From an uncultured Cellvibrionales bacterium (lineage in GTDB: Bacteria; Pseudomonadota; Gammaproteobacteria; Pseudomonadales; Porticoccaceae), in assembly GCA_913031145.1 (NCBI GenBank), contig CAJWCO010000002.1:38648-102647 (forward strand): a DNA stretch of 64,000 bases, in the 5' to 3' direction. The position numbers and the translations under genes are program-made. Within the stretch, counting starts at the first letter, position 1. Each line of letters starts with the position of its first letter. Positions 48,172 through 57,617 of this stretch are shown piece by piece. The notes beneath the pieces are model-generated. The model was not told where the DNA came from, did no database searches, and was given only the letters and a program-made list of their open reading frames with translations.

Positions 48172-50291
48172 TAACCCGCTCCATTATCTGTTGGCTTTGG
48201 ATTCACAACGTCCCGCAAACTGCCACCTTCTGCAACCAGTCGGACCAGTAATGGTGAGGGCGTCCAGTCTTTATCGCCATGAATAGCCGCAAACTCACGA
48301 ATGCGAACGAGTGCCCGTTCCAGACCCATCGTTTGCTCCGCCCAATACATGGGACCCCCGCGCCATGCAGGGAATCCGTATCCATTAATGTATACAGTAT
48401 CGATATCAGACGCGCGATAAGCAATGCCCTCGTCGAGCAGCTCACAACCAATATTGAACAAAGAAAGAAAACAGCGTTCAATAATTTCTTCGTCCGTGAT
48501 GGATCTTTGCGGGATATCAAATTTTTCAGCCGCTTCTTGAATCAAAGCCTCTGTTATCGGAGAAGGGATCGGAGTTCTATTGCCTGGTACATAGTCATAA
48601 ACGCCGCCACCGGTTTTCTGACCGTGCCGGCCCATCCCAACCAAACGATCATAAACGTAGGAGGTACGGACGTCGTATTGACTCTCATCAAGACTTTCTC
48701 GCATTCGAGTACCTATATCGAGCCCAGCCATGTCTGCCATGGCGATCACACCCATGGGCATGCCGAATTCATAAAGTGCGGCATCCACCTGTTGAGGCGA
48801 TGCACCTTCGAGCACTAACATGTTTGCCTCTTGGGCATAACCTCGAAGCATACGGTTACCGATAAAACCGTAGCAAACGCCAGAAACAGCGCCGACTTTA
48901 CCGATATTTTTTCCCAACTTAAGGATCGTAGCCAATGTTTCGGGCGATGTTTTTTCAGCTCGAATAATCTCGAGTAATCGCATCACATTGGCAGGTGAAA
49001 AAAAGTGCATACCCAACATGCGCTGGGGGTTGTCGACGACCTGAGCGATCTCATCCACATCTAAATAGGAGGTATTGCTGGCAAGAATCGCGTCTGGCCT
49101 GACCGTATCGCTCAATTTCTTAAAAACCTCTTTTTTAACGTCCATATTCTCAAAAACAGCTTCAATCACCAGATCGGCTTCCGCCAAATCAGTGTAGACA
49201 TTAGTGCCTGTAAGAAGGGATAGTCGCTGTTCAACTTGCTCGTACGTTATACGTCCTTTACCCGCCGACGCCTCGTAGTTTTTGCGCACTATACCGATCC
49301 CTTTGTCCAAGTTCTCTTGGTTGATCTCAAGGATGGTGACAGGAATATTGGCATTCAAAAAGTTCATCGCTATCCCACCACCCATGGTACCGGCCCCTAA
49401 AATTCCGACGGACTTAATGGACTTTAAGGGGGTATCTTTTCCAAGGCCTGGAACCTTATTTGCCAAACGTTCGGCAAAAAAGACATGCTGCAACGCTTTG
49501 GCCTGAGGATCGGCCACACTTTCTCGGGTCATTTCGCGCTCAAACTCCACGCCTTCTTGGAACGGCAAATTGACCGCTGCCTCGACAGCCCTAATGACTC
49601 TTTCGGGCGCATGCATGCCGCGAATTTTACGTTTTACCGATTCACGGTACGCCGCAAAGTATTGCGGGCCATAAGTATCTGCATTAACGACCATTTCATG
49701 TGTACGCCGCAAGGGGGCACCGTCCACAACGAGTTCATCTGCGTACTGGACTGCTGCCGAGACGATATCATCGTTTACCAATCGATCAATCGCTCCGGCT
49801 TCAAGGGCCTCAGCAGCACCTACTGGGGTTCCAGTCGTACTCAATTTTAGAGCAAAGTCCACACCGGCCAAGCGCGGCAGGCGCTGTGTACCTTGTGCGC
49901 CTGGAATAATTCCTAGCTTAACTTCGGGCAATCCGATTTTCGTTGTGTTGAGGGCAATTCGATAATTACAGGCCAGCGCAACTTCTAAACCACCCCCAAA
50001 AACTGTACCAAACAGTGCCGCTATAACCGGTTTTTCACTGGCGCTTAAGACATCGGCCACCTCACCCAAAGAGGGTGGTTTGGGCCCGCCTGCAAACTCG
50101 GTTATATCAGCGCCCGCCATAAATGTGCGGCCTCGGCAGGCAACCACAAGCGCTTTGACGTCAGTATCCGCCGCGACGGTATCAATTGCCGCTATGAGTC
50201 CTTGCCTAACCGCTTGGGAAATTGCGTTAACAGGGGGGTTATCAAACCATACGACAGCCACCGCACCGCGTTTCTCTATTACACCTTGCAT
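48171..50291 (-). CDS. Bifunctional enoyl-CoA hydratase / 3-hydroxyacyl-CoA dehydrogenase (FadB/FadJ-like)
   Basis: Combines hydration of enoyl-CoA and NAD-dependent oxidation of 3-hydroxyacyl-CoA. The 706-aa chain has a crotonase domain (about residues 1-180) with both acid/base glutamates Glu103 (GGGLEVAL) and Glu123 (GLPEVKLGIIPG). The NAD fold begins at GAGTMGGG (299-306), followed by SNTSYLDV, MHFFSPANVM with the catalytic His and a tandem C-terminal dehydrogenase domain. It resembles the FadJ or peroxisomal MFE1 layout. An AGGAGA site precedes the ATG. Confidence 0.93.
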   Translation of the reverse strand: MQGVIEKRGAVAVVWFDNPPVNAISQAVRQGLIAAIDTVAADTDVKALVVACRGRTFMAGADITEFAGGPKPPSLGEVADVLSASEKPVIAALFGTVFGGGLEVALACNYRIALNTTKIGLPEVKLGIIPGAQGTQRLPRLAGVDFALKLSTTGTPVGAAEALEAGAIDRLVNDDIVSAAVQYADELVVDGAPLRRTHEMVVNADTYGPQYFAAYRESVKRKIRGMHAPERVIRAVEAAVNLPFQEGVEFEREMTRESVADPQAKALQHVFFAERLANKVPGLGKDTPLKSIKSVGILGAGTMGGGIAMNFLNANIPVTILEINQENLDKGIGIVRKNYEASAGKGRITYEQVEQRLSLLTGTNVYTDLAEADLVIEAVFENMDVKKEVFKKLSDTVRPDAILASNTSYLDVDEIAQVVDNPQRMLGMHFFSPANVMRLLEIIRAEKTSPETLATILKLGKNIGKVGAVSGVCYGFIGNRMLRGYAQEANMLVLEGASPQQVDAALYEFGMPMGVIAMADMAGLDIGTRMRESLDESQYDVRTSYVYDRLVGMGRHGQKTGGGVYDYVPGNRTPIPSPITEALIQEAAEKFDIPQRSITDEEIIERCFLSLFNIGCELLDEGIAYRASDIDTVYINGYGFPAWRGGPMYWAEQTMGLERALVRIREFAAIHGDKDWTPSPLLVRLVAEGGSLRDVVNPKPTDNGAG

Positions 50292-50494
50292 TGTTTTATC
50301 TCCTAATGTGATCTTGAACCAATGTCAGTCTTCTCTTTTTCGCCCAACAAGTCATTTACTCGAAAGGTGATCGCCACCATGACCTAATCTTTGTTACGAA
50401 CACTTGGGCGTACTTTCTCTCTCTGTTGGAACAGTGCCTATTAATCAGGAGCCTAGTGCTTATCAGCCCGATTGAAAACACCTACGGTCGCTTC

Positions 50495-51433
50495 TTAAAG
50501 TAACCTCTTGCCTAATGCCGCTGCATCATCCGCATAATTTGCATAAGAGTCTTTCAATGTGGCCGAGTTAAGAATAGCCTCTGCCACCAACTCGTCAGTT
50601 GTGGCGTCAAAGACACGAGTTTTCACCCAGTTGGACTCTGTACGACGACTTTCGCTCAGCGCAATAATTTCGCGCGTGATGACGTATGGATGATCGACGA
50701 ACAGCGGCCCTTTCATGAGCTTGATCTCTTGGCCTGCAAAAAGTCCTACCGCAGGCCCTCGCCCCCTAAAGCCAGAATTTTCACTGGTATATTGGGTCAG
50801 CACGCTGATCATTTCTATCGGAATAATCGGCCTGCCCCACGGATTGTCATTCCCTTGGTAAAAAGGATGGTTTTCGGTGATGACATCCAGCTTGCTCTTC
50901 AGGGAAAAAGGATACAGAGGTCCCATAATCTGATCAAATGTCATGGTCACGGGCACGGGATCGCAAGCGCCTTTTTGACCTACAACCAAATCACTCAGAA
51001 TCACCAATTTCTCTGTTGGACGCAACCGCTCAAGACGTTTTGTGATCTCAGTATGGCCGTAGTCGGGTCCCAGCGATGCCGTTCCAGTCAGCACGGGTGT
51101 GCCATCGCGTTTGGCTGCAGAGATTTCAGCTATCACTGGGTGTCCGCCGAGTAAATCCTGCTCTGAAACGTCCACAAATACGCCGACCTCTTCACCTTCC
51201 ACCACCATGTTCTGGTAGTGCGCGCTCATACAACCGCGTTCAAACCAAGCATTGCCAAATGTCTGATGCAACAGAGGCACAAACTGGCTGAAATGCGTTG
51301 GCCCTTCAATCGGCGCGCCCGAAAAACCCAAGTCCTCTGCCATTTTGTCATCGTGAATCGATAAATGACCTTGGTATTCTTGTGCCTTTAGCATCTGACG
51401 CGGGACGCGAAACCCTCCCACTAATTTGGCCAT
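50495..51433 (-). CDS. Double-hotdog (MaoC-like) protein
   Basis: A soluble 312-aa protein of hotdog style: DDKMAEDLGFSGAPIEGPTHFSQFVPLL is a MaoC/acyl-dehydratase-like segment, and a second half (about 160-300) with LFAGQEIKLMKGPLFVDHPYVITREI looks like a second hotdog unit. The usual hydratase His/Asp dyad of MaoC (DxNPxH) is not evident, so hydratase activity is uncertain; a thioesterase-like or carrier role is possible. The ATG at 51433 has a GGAG site seven bases away, preferred over TTG at 51436. Eleven to fourteen bases separate it from the upstream APH-like gene. Confidence 0.7.
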   Translation of the reverse strand: MAKLVGGFRVPRQMLKAQEYQGHLSIHDDKMAEDLGFSGAPIEGPTHFSQFVPLLHQTFGNAWFERGCMSAHYQNMVVEGEEVGVFVDVSEQDLLGGHPVIAEISAAKRDGTPVLTGTASLGPDYGHTEITKRLERLRPTEKLVILSDLVVGQKGACDPVPVTMTFDQIMGPLYPFSLKSKLDVITENHPFYQGNDNPWGRPIIPIEMISVLTQYTSENSGFRGRGPAVGLFAGQEIKLMKGPLFVDHPYVITREIIALSESRRTESNWVKTRVFDATTDELVAEAILNSATLKDSYANYADDAAALGKRLL

Positions 51434-51447
51434 CAAGTGCTCCTGCC

Positions 51448-52512
51448 CTACCGTGAAATCGGTGTGTTGTTCAGTCTGTTCATTGCGTCTACCGCGGCCT
51501 CCAAAGAGGCATCGATGCTTGCGCGAACCTTGTCCAAATTAACACCTTGACTGCTCTTATTTCCTTGTTTGTACCGCGCGTACACACCATGCAAAATGGC
51601 CGCACTCTTCCAGTGATTAAAGCTGATATAGTAGTTCAGCATATCGAGACTCAGGCCCGTTATGCGCGCGTAACGCTCGGCCAGTTCACTTCTCAGAGGC
51701 AGCCCGCTCACCGCTGTCGGGGCGTGCGGATGTCGCGCGATGTCCTCCGGTGATTCCGGCCAGTTGCGAAGTGCATACCCTAAATCAGCTAGGGGCTCTC
51801 CGAGGGTCGCAATTTCCCAGTCGACTACTGCAGACACCTGCGCATCGCTGCCGATTAAACAATTGTGAAACCCATAATCGCCATGGACTATTCGGGCAAC
51901 ATTCTGTTCTGGTTGCGCGTCAAGAAACGCCTGTTTTAATTCGTGCGCTCTGCCATCGTCGTATGCTGCGGGCTCGATCGACGCCTGCCACGAACGATAC
52001 CACGTGTTGACTTGCCGGCTGATGTAACCGTCTTTCTTTGCCAAGCTCCCCAAGCCAATCTCATCTGGGTCTAGCGAGTGCAACTGCGCTAACGTGTCAA
52101 TAAACGAATATGCCAACGTCTGACGCTTATCGCTACCAACATACGCAGCGGTCTGCTCAGCACTGTGTAACGGGCAACCCTCAGAAAACCCCATCAGATA
52201 AAAAGCTGCACCGGTGACACTATGGTCACCACAGAATCCCAGTGCCGCGGGAACCGAGAAGCCTGTCGGGTCTAAACACGATATCAGGGCCCACTCCCGC
52301 GCCATGTCATGAGCCTTGGGTAGCAGTTTGCCGAGCGGCGGCCGTCGGATAACCGCCTTATGTCCGTGCTGATCATGCAGTAGGTACGTCAGGTTTGAAT
52401 GGCCTCCTTGTAGTTGAATCCACTCGAATGGGGGCTCCAGCGTGGCAACATTGTCGCGCACCCACGCCTCTACATTGGGAATATCAAAACCTTGTGCTTG
52501 CTGTGCTTCCAT
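51448..52512 (-). CDS. APH-family phosphotransferase-like protein (ACAD10/11-associated type)
   Basis: A 354-aa protein kinase-like fold of the aminoglycoside phosphotransferase family. The N-lobe has LQGGHSNLTYLL, the catalytic loop is HGDYGFHNCLI and the metal motif is VVDWEIATLGEP. Homologues in acyl-CoA catabolic operons and the kinase half of mammalian ACAD10/ACAD11 phosphorylate 4-hydroxyacyl-CoAs, letting them re-enter beta-oxidation. The operon here includes a dehydrogenase and two crotonases, so the same job is plausible. Antibiotic resistance is unlikely. Confidence 0.85.
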   Translation of the reverse strand: MEAQQAQGFDIPNVEAWVRDNVATLEPPFEWIQLQGGHSNLTYLLHDQHGHKAVIRRPPLGKLLPKAHDMAREWALISCLDPTGFSVPAALGFCGDHSVTGAAFYLMGFSEGCPLHSAEQTAAYVGSDKRQTLAYSFIDTLAQLHSLDPDEIGLGSLAKKDGYISRQVNTWYRSWQASIEPAAYDDGRAHELKQAFLDAQPEQNVARIVHGDYGFHNCLIGSDAQVSAVVDWEIATLGEPLADLGYALRNWPESPEDIARHPHAPTAVSGLPLRSELAERYARITGLSLDMLNYYISFNHWKSAAILHGVYARYKQGNKSSQGVNLDKVRASIDASLEAAVDAMNRLNNTPISR

Positions 52513-52522
52513 AACGAATTAT

Positions 52523-54238
52523 CTACTCAAGGGTTAATTTTAAACAGGCTTTTCGAAGCGCGACTCGATCAATCTTCCCAGACCCCACTCGCAACAACGG
52601 CTTTTGCCTAAACCAAATTTTTTCAGGTATTTTATAGGTGGCAACATAGCCCTTCATCGCTTCTTTTAAAGCGGCCTCTGAAAGCTGTGTGCCGCCTTGA
52701 AGGTGAACGCATGCGCCCACTGTTTCCCCTAGCCGATGGTCGGGAATCGAAAAGACCGCCGCTTCTTTCACTCCCGAAATTAAATGTAATGCCGCATGGA
52801 CCTCAGCACACGAAATATTTTCCCCTCCGCGAATAATGATGTCCTTTTTCCGATCAACAATACTGATAATATCGTTTTCGTTCATGCGCGCGAGATCGCC
52901 CGTATAAAGCCACCCATCCCGCAATGCCAGAGCAGTTTCTTCCGGTTTATTCAGATAACAGCGCATGTTTGACGCACACTTAAAGACGAGCTCCCCGACC
53001 TCACCGATCGCTACAGGGAGATTGTCTTCATCAACGATTTTAATCTCTGCAAGGGGTACTTGCAGACGCCCAGCCGCGCCCGGATAAAGCAGAAACTCCT
53101 TACCTCGAAGACCAATGCCCATACCGTTAGTTTCGGTCATACCCCAGCCGGTCCCCACTAATGCTTCGGGTACCACTTTGGCCAACAGTGCCACTTGTTC
53201 GGGCGGACGGTTCGCGCCTCCTGAATCTAAGTTACGGAGCGAATCAAGGGTCACGCCCTGCAGACTCGCGGCCTCTATCAACTCCATTGACATGGTGGGT
53301 ACACCTGCAAATCTGGACACCTTTTCCCGGTTAACAATTTCCACGGCCTGTTGAGGATCCCATTTTTTTAACAGAACCAGTTTCATCCCGAGCCAGATTG
53401 ACAGCAAGATACCCGGATGCGTACCCGACACATGGAAAAAAGGCGTTGTCACCAACGCGCAGGGCTGACAGGCCTGACCCGCGGAATCGGTTAGAGGCTT
53501 AGCGCCCCAACCGAGTAAGGCTGATACCTTTAACCCGAACAACCACGTCATAATGGCCGAGATAGCACCACGATGCGTCATCACAACACCCTTGGGTAAT
53601 CCCGATGAACCCGATGTGTACATAATCGCAAAATCATCATCCGAGTGCAGCGCTACGTCGAGCGGCTGAAGTGGGGCGGCTTGCTCTAGGGGCTCCCAGA
53701 ACGCCGCTGACTTTTGGCCATCTAGCTCACGCACCACTGCCGTGTCAATGGATAAGATCTCGGTTAATCCCTCAATTTTTTGACTTTGAGTGGCATCACA
53801 AAAAACCAACCGTGCCTGACAATCCCGCAAGCCATATTCGAGCTCTTTGACTGTCCACCAGCTATTTAGGCAGACGCAAACGGCGCCAATTGAGGCCAAG
53901 GCCATAAATAAAATAGGGTACTCTGGGGCGTTGCGCATCAGCACTGCCACAGGGTCTCCCCGCTTTACACCAAAATTTTGAATTAATCGTTCGGCGACGC
54001 GATGTGTTAGCCGATAGTATTCGCGAAACGTATAACGCTCATCTTCATACACTAAAAAATCAGCGTCCCCATGGTGAGAACACAACTCTAAAACGTCACG
54101 AAGTGTTTTTGGCGCATTGGCGAACACTTTGTATTCAACGCCGCGGATTAATTGTTTTTCCACCGCAAATCCAGGCTCACTGGAAGCGACCAACTCTGCT
54201 GCGTCGTAAAACGCCTGCTTGTTAAAATTAGCGGTCAT
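52523..54238 (-). CDS. Acyl-CoA synthetase (AMP-forming)
   Basis: Activates a carboxylic acid to its CoA thioester via an acyl-adenylate. The 571-aa protein has the ATP loop YTSGSSGLPKG, GWGMTETNGMG, the hinge region YTGDLARM...DRKKDIIIRGGENI and the adenylation lysine in RVGSGKIDR near the C-terminus. It belongs to the general fatty acid/aryl-CoA ligase group; the acid is not predictable. It begins six bases after the MFS transporter stop, so uptake and activation are coupled in the operon. Confidence 0.93.
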   Translation of the reverse strand: MTANFNKQAFYDAAELVASSEPGFAVEKQLIRGVEYKVFANAPKTLRDVLELCSHHGDADFLVYEDERYTFREYYRLTHRVAERLIQNFGVKRGDPVAVLMRNAPEYPILFMALASIGAVCVCLNSWWTVKELEYGLRDCQARLVFCDATQSQKIEGLTEILSIDTAVVRELDGQKSAAFWEPLEQAAPLQPLDVALHSDDDFAIMYTSGSSGLPKGVVMTHRGAISAIMTWLFGLKVSALLGWGAKPLTDSAGQACQPCALVTTPFFHVSGTHPGILLSIWLGMKLVLLKKWDPQQAVEIVNREKVSRFAGVPTMSMELIEAASLQGVTLDSLRNLDSGGANRPPEQVALLAKVVPEALVGTGWGMTETNGMGIGLRGKEFLLYPGAAGRLQVPLAEIKIVDEDNLPVAIGEVGELVFKCASNMRCYLNKPEETALALRDGWLYTGDLARMNENDIISIVDRKKDIIIRGGENISCAEVHAALHLISGVKEAAVFSIPDHRLGETVGACVHLQGGTQLSEAALKEAMKGYVATYKIPEKIWFRQKPLLRVGSGKIDRVALRKACLKLTLE

Positions 54239-54244
54239 TTACGA

Positions 54245-55726
54245 TTAAGCCGCCCCATTTGCAGCTGATTCACGGCGCTTTTCCAATTCAACAAGAATTT
54301 CTGCATGACGCTTTTTATCCAACTGATAGTACGAAATTGCATAAATAGCGATCAGATACAGCATAAAATACAACGGTCCATTCATCATCAACAAACCATT
54401 AATCGTTTCTTCTGAAAGATTACCCGCCTCAGCATTCTGCGGGAAATTGATAAACTCCAAACCAAAACCCGCAAATAAACCGCCAATCCCCTGCGTTGCC
54501 TTGATGCCAAAACTACGAATCGAAAACACCACGCCCTCAGACCTATTACCCACCTTAAGTTCGTGATCGTCGGCAATGTCGACGAGTTGCGAGTCAATAA
54601 GAATATGCTGTACGGGGAAAATTAAATAACCTAGGAACATCGGTACGACGACCCAATAGATCAGATAAGGCGAATCATTAGCCGGCAACAAATCCAATAA
54701 ACGCAAAAAATGGGGCAGGCCGCACCCTGTCGCCAAAATCAAAGTGACGGTCATTAATATCGTCTTTTTTTCAAAGCGTACCGCTAAAAAACCCAGTAGT
54801 GGCATCGCAATAAACACGCCGGGAATTTTTGTCGCACCAATCCAGAACAAATCCTCTGTGGCAAACTCATAGACGTAAAGATACGCATAATTGGCGACAA
54901 TAGCGATAATGCCAAGACCCGAATAAATGATTAACAGACTGATGCAGGCAGACAAATATGAGGTATTTTTGAGTAACGCACCCAGTTCCTTGAAATAGCC
55001 ACTCATCAGGAATTTTTTGGTCACATCTACTGGATGTAAGTGAGGAATTTGATCTATTGTGCCAAAGGCACACAGCAACACCGAAAACGTGATCGTAATC
55101 GCGCCGACAGATGCGAGGATGAAATACTGCGGCTCATTCAAAAACCCAACCGCATATTCGGGTGTTGAAGGAAAAACAAAATAGTACGTTGCCGCGGCGA
55201 GCACCATTGTCGTCAACATCACCGCAACCGAGTTGTAGCCAAACACGGACGTCCGCTCCAAAGTGTCGTCTGTAAGTTCTGCGCCGAGAGCATCATGCGG
55301 AATCAAGTAAAAGGTTTGCGATAAACGCATCAATACGAGAAACACCGTTAGCCAGATAAAATACCCGGTTTCACCGAGATCTTGCATGGGCTGATACAAC
55401 ATGAAAAAACAAATCGCAATCGGCAATGCGGACAAAATCATGAAAGGGTGCCGCCTACCCCAGCGGCTATTTAATCGATCCGACACAAACCCCACCAAGG
55501 GGTCTGAAACCGCGTCACAAACACTTGCAATAAGGAAGGCCAACCCGACCATACCAGGTGCAACACCGAGCACCTGATTGTAATAAATAACCGTACACAG
55601 TCCTCCAGCGCTTACCGATGCTTCCTGCAACGCACCTACTGCGAACAGTAACTTAGTCCGCAACGGAACCTTGCGCCTGCGACCCGAATCTGCGGCCTTT
55701 CCGTTCGACGCGCCGTCGATAGTCAC
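54245..55726 (-). CDS. MFS transporter of the GPH (MelB-like) cation symporter family
   Basis: Inner-membrane protein with twelve predicted helices. The GPH signature is seen as DAVSDPLVGFVSDRLNSRWGRRHPFM near residue 75 in the first half, with the later YLIPHDALGAELTDD typical as well. Classical members are sugar:cation symporters, but homologues in acyl-CoA operons may move organic acids. Start is uncertain: I favour the GTG at 55726 (493 aa), five bases after the upstream stop; the frame is open to 55807 within the previous gene. Confidence 0.85.
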   Translation of the reverse strand: MTIDGASNGKAADSGRRRKVPLRTKLLFAVGALQEASVSAGGLCTVIYYNQVLGVAPGMVGLAFLIASVCDAVSDPLVGFVSDRLNSRWGRRHPFMILSALPIAICFFMLYQPMQDLGETGYFIWLTVFLVLMRLSQTFYLIPHDALGAELTDDTLERTSVFGYNSVAVMLTTMVLAAATYYFVFPSTPEYAVGFLNEPQYFILASVGAITITFSVLLCAFGTIDQIPHLHPVDVTKKFLMSGYFKELGALLKNTSYLSACISLLIIYSGLGIIAIVANYAYLYVYEFATEDLFWIGATKIPGVFIAMPLLGFLAVRFEKKTILMTVTLILATGCGLPHFLRLLDLLPANDSPYLIYWVVVPMFLGYLIFPVQHILIDSQLVDIADDHELKVGNRSEGVVFSIRSFGIKATQGIGGLFAGFGLEFINFPQNAEAGNLSEETINGLLMMNGPLYFMLYLIAIYAISYYQLDKKRHAEILVELEKRRESAANGAA

Positions 55727-55730
55727 TGTG

Positions 55731-56558
55731 CTATCGACCCTTAAATTCGGGTTCTCGCTTCTCCATAAAGGCCTTGACTGCACTTTTATGATCTTCAGTT
55801 TGAGCACAGTGCACGTGATGTGTTACTTCTAGGTCCATACAGTCGAACACATCGCCTGTTGCATGGGCTCTGTTAATATTTTCTTTTATATACCGATACG
55901 CAACGCTGGGTCCGTCTGCTAAACGCCCCGCTATCTCTCGTGTCTTATCGTTTAATTCGTCTGGCTCGACAACCCAATTAGTCAGGCCCAAATCGAGCGC
56001 TTCAGCGGCGCTGACGCGGTCCGACAAATAATACAGCTGTCTGGCCTTGGCAGTGCCAACCAGCTGCGCCATAAACAACGTTCCACCGTAGTCACCAGAA
56101 AAACCGATTCGGGCAAAAGCCGTCGTCATTATAGCTTTAGACGACATAATTCTTAGATCGCACGCTAACGCAATGGAGAGGCCCGCACCCGCTGCGGCAC
56201 CGGGAAGAACCGCAATCGTGGGTTTGGGCATTTTGTATAAGCGACCTGCCGTGTTCTGCTGATCGATTCGTTGGCGATGAATGGCTTCATCGACCGTTGC
56301 CTTGCGGCCGTTTTCGTTGCGCGCAGCCATTGCCTTAACATCACCGCCTGCACAAAAACCTTTTCCTGCTCCGGTGACCACAATACAGCGCACGTCACTA
56401 TTTTGCTCTGCACTGCACAACTGCTCAGTAAAAGCCGCCAGCAAATCCGGTGTAAGGGCATTACGCGCTTCTGGCCGGTTCAATGTGATGGTCAAAATGC
56501 CACCGTCCAAATTTGCCAAAAGCTGTTCAGTGCCGGTATCGATTACATGTGATGTCAT
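55731..56558 (-). CDS. Enoyl-CoA hydratase/isomerase family protein (PaaG-like site)
   Basis: A 275-aa crotonase with the oxyanion loop GFCAGGDVKAM and GAAAGAGLSIALACD. The first catalytic glutamate of enoyl-CoA hydratases is replaced: the LE of GGGLE reads LS here (Ser128). The second position shows Asp156 in GFSGDYGG. This one-acid arrangement is known from isomerases such as PaaG and from some dehydratases, so double-bond isomerisation is more likely than hydration. It is the second gene of the operon, four bases ahead of the transporter. Confidence 0.88.
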   Translation of the reverse strand: MTSHVIDTGTEQLLANLDGGILTITLNRPEARNALTPDLLAAFTEQLCSAEQNSDVRCIVVTGAGKGFCAGGDVKAMAARNENGRKATVDEAIHRQRIDQQNTAGRLYKMPKPTIAVLPGAAAGAGLSIALACDLRIMSSKAIMTTAFARIGFSGDYGGTLFMAQLVGTAKARQLYYLSDRVSAAEALDLGLTNWVVEPDELNDKTREIAGRLADGPSVAYRYIKENINRAHATGDVFDCMDLEVTHHVHCAQTEDHKSAVKAFMEKREPEFKGR

Positions 56559-56652
56559 AGTCAGTTCTCGTAATTAAAGGAGCGATATTTTCGGTTCTCG
56601 AACAACTTTAGAGAACATTAGGCACGAGTATAAGGGGAGCCGTTGTCAGGCC

Positions 56653-57432
56653 CTAAACCAACGTTTTTGAAACGCACCCATTTTCCACGAAATTCAAAGT
56701 CACACCGCAGACTGTTACTGCGTTCTCGTGACAAGCCAGTTGGTGGCGAGCCGCCGCGGCAAACACCGCATCTGTGTCTCTGACAGCAATATCGATGGCG
56801 GACAGCCCCTCGCCGCGTCCATCGGTTGCCAATACAAAGCGTATTTCGCTTTGGTCCAATGCCATTGTTGGGGTCGGCCCGCTCAAATCAAGTTCAAGCC
56901 CATAGGCTAGCGCCCAGCGGGAAGCAGTCGCCTGTGGGTCCTGCGATTGAATATTTGCAGCACAAATATCACCAACGGACCGCGCTCGATGTTGCTCCCA
57001 ATTAGCGCCCGCCCAATGCCAAGCTTCAGGTGGATTCATTTGATCCAGTGATGCAATTGCACCCGGGACATCCTTGGGGTGCAAATGCATGGCACTGGCA
57101 TGATCCCTTTGGGTCTGCCAGGCAATCCGTATATCGGTCTTAGCCAAACGTGCTTTTTCTTTGTTAAAATCTTTTACCTGAATGATCACCATATAGCCCC
57201 CGTCGCCGCCTCGCTTATCCAATAGACGCCCTGCTGTTGTTCCCGCTTGAACGGGGCTCACGATCTCAAGAAAGGTATCGCCGAGGGTCATTACGATATT
57301 GTCTAGCCCAAACATACCAATCTTGGGGTCAATATGTGCCTGAGAAATACCCAGCAAATCAAAAAACATAGTTTTAATTGCCGCCAATTCCTTTGCGACT
57401 AAAGCGATTTGCCTTAATTTTTTTCCCTTCAT
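56653..57432 (-). CDS. VOC/glyoxalase-like domain protein
   Basis: Predicted soluble 259-aa protein with a two-module vicinal-oxygen-chelate look: LRQIALVAKELAAIKTMFFDLLG at the start, TLGDTFLEIVSP, then a second unit around IQSQDPQATASRWALAYGLEL. Classical metal ligands cannot be fixed by eye. The ATG at 57432 with a GAGG site eight bases upstream was chosen over GTG at 57438. As first gene of the catabolic operon it may act on an acyl-CoA (epimerase-like) or sequester a substrate; the role is unknown. Confidence 0.75.
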   Translation of the reverse strand: MKGKKLRQIALVAKELAAIKTMFFDLLGISQAHIDPKIGMFGLDNIVMTLGDTFLEIVSPVQAGTTAGRLLDKRGGDGGYMVIIQVKDFNKEKARLAKTDIRIAWQTQRDHASAMHLHPKDVPGAIASLDQMNPPEAWHWAGANWEQHRARSVGDICAANIQSQDPQATASRWALAYGLELDLSGPTPTMALDQSEIRFVLATDGRGEGLSAIDIAVRDTDAVFAAAARHQLACHENAVTVCGVTLNFVENGCVSKTLV

Positions 57433-57617
57433 TGTCACGCCTCAAATGGGTGAGTTTGTCCGTCAACCAGCACCGTTAGACCTAGATAATGTATTGACCT
57501 ATCTGGTAGCCTTGTAGGCTTCAAACGACCAGCATGAATTGTTGGTTCGATGCCCCTTTGTTGTCAATGGGCTGACGCTAAACCTTTCCCCCAAAAAACG
57601 AAACAGGATGACACCCT

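Noticed and set aside
51448..52512. Possible aminoglycoside resistance gene
   Set aside because: The fold is APH-like, but the operon context and family type point to acyl-CoA metabolism.
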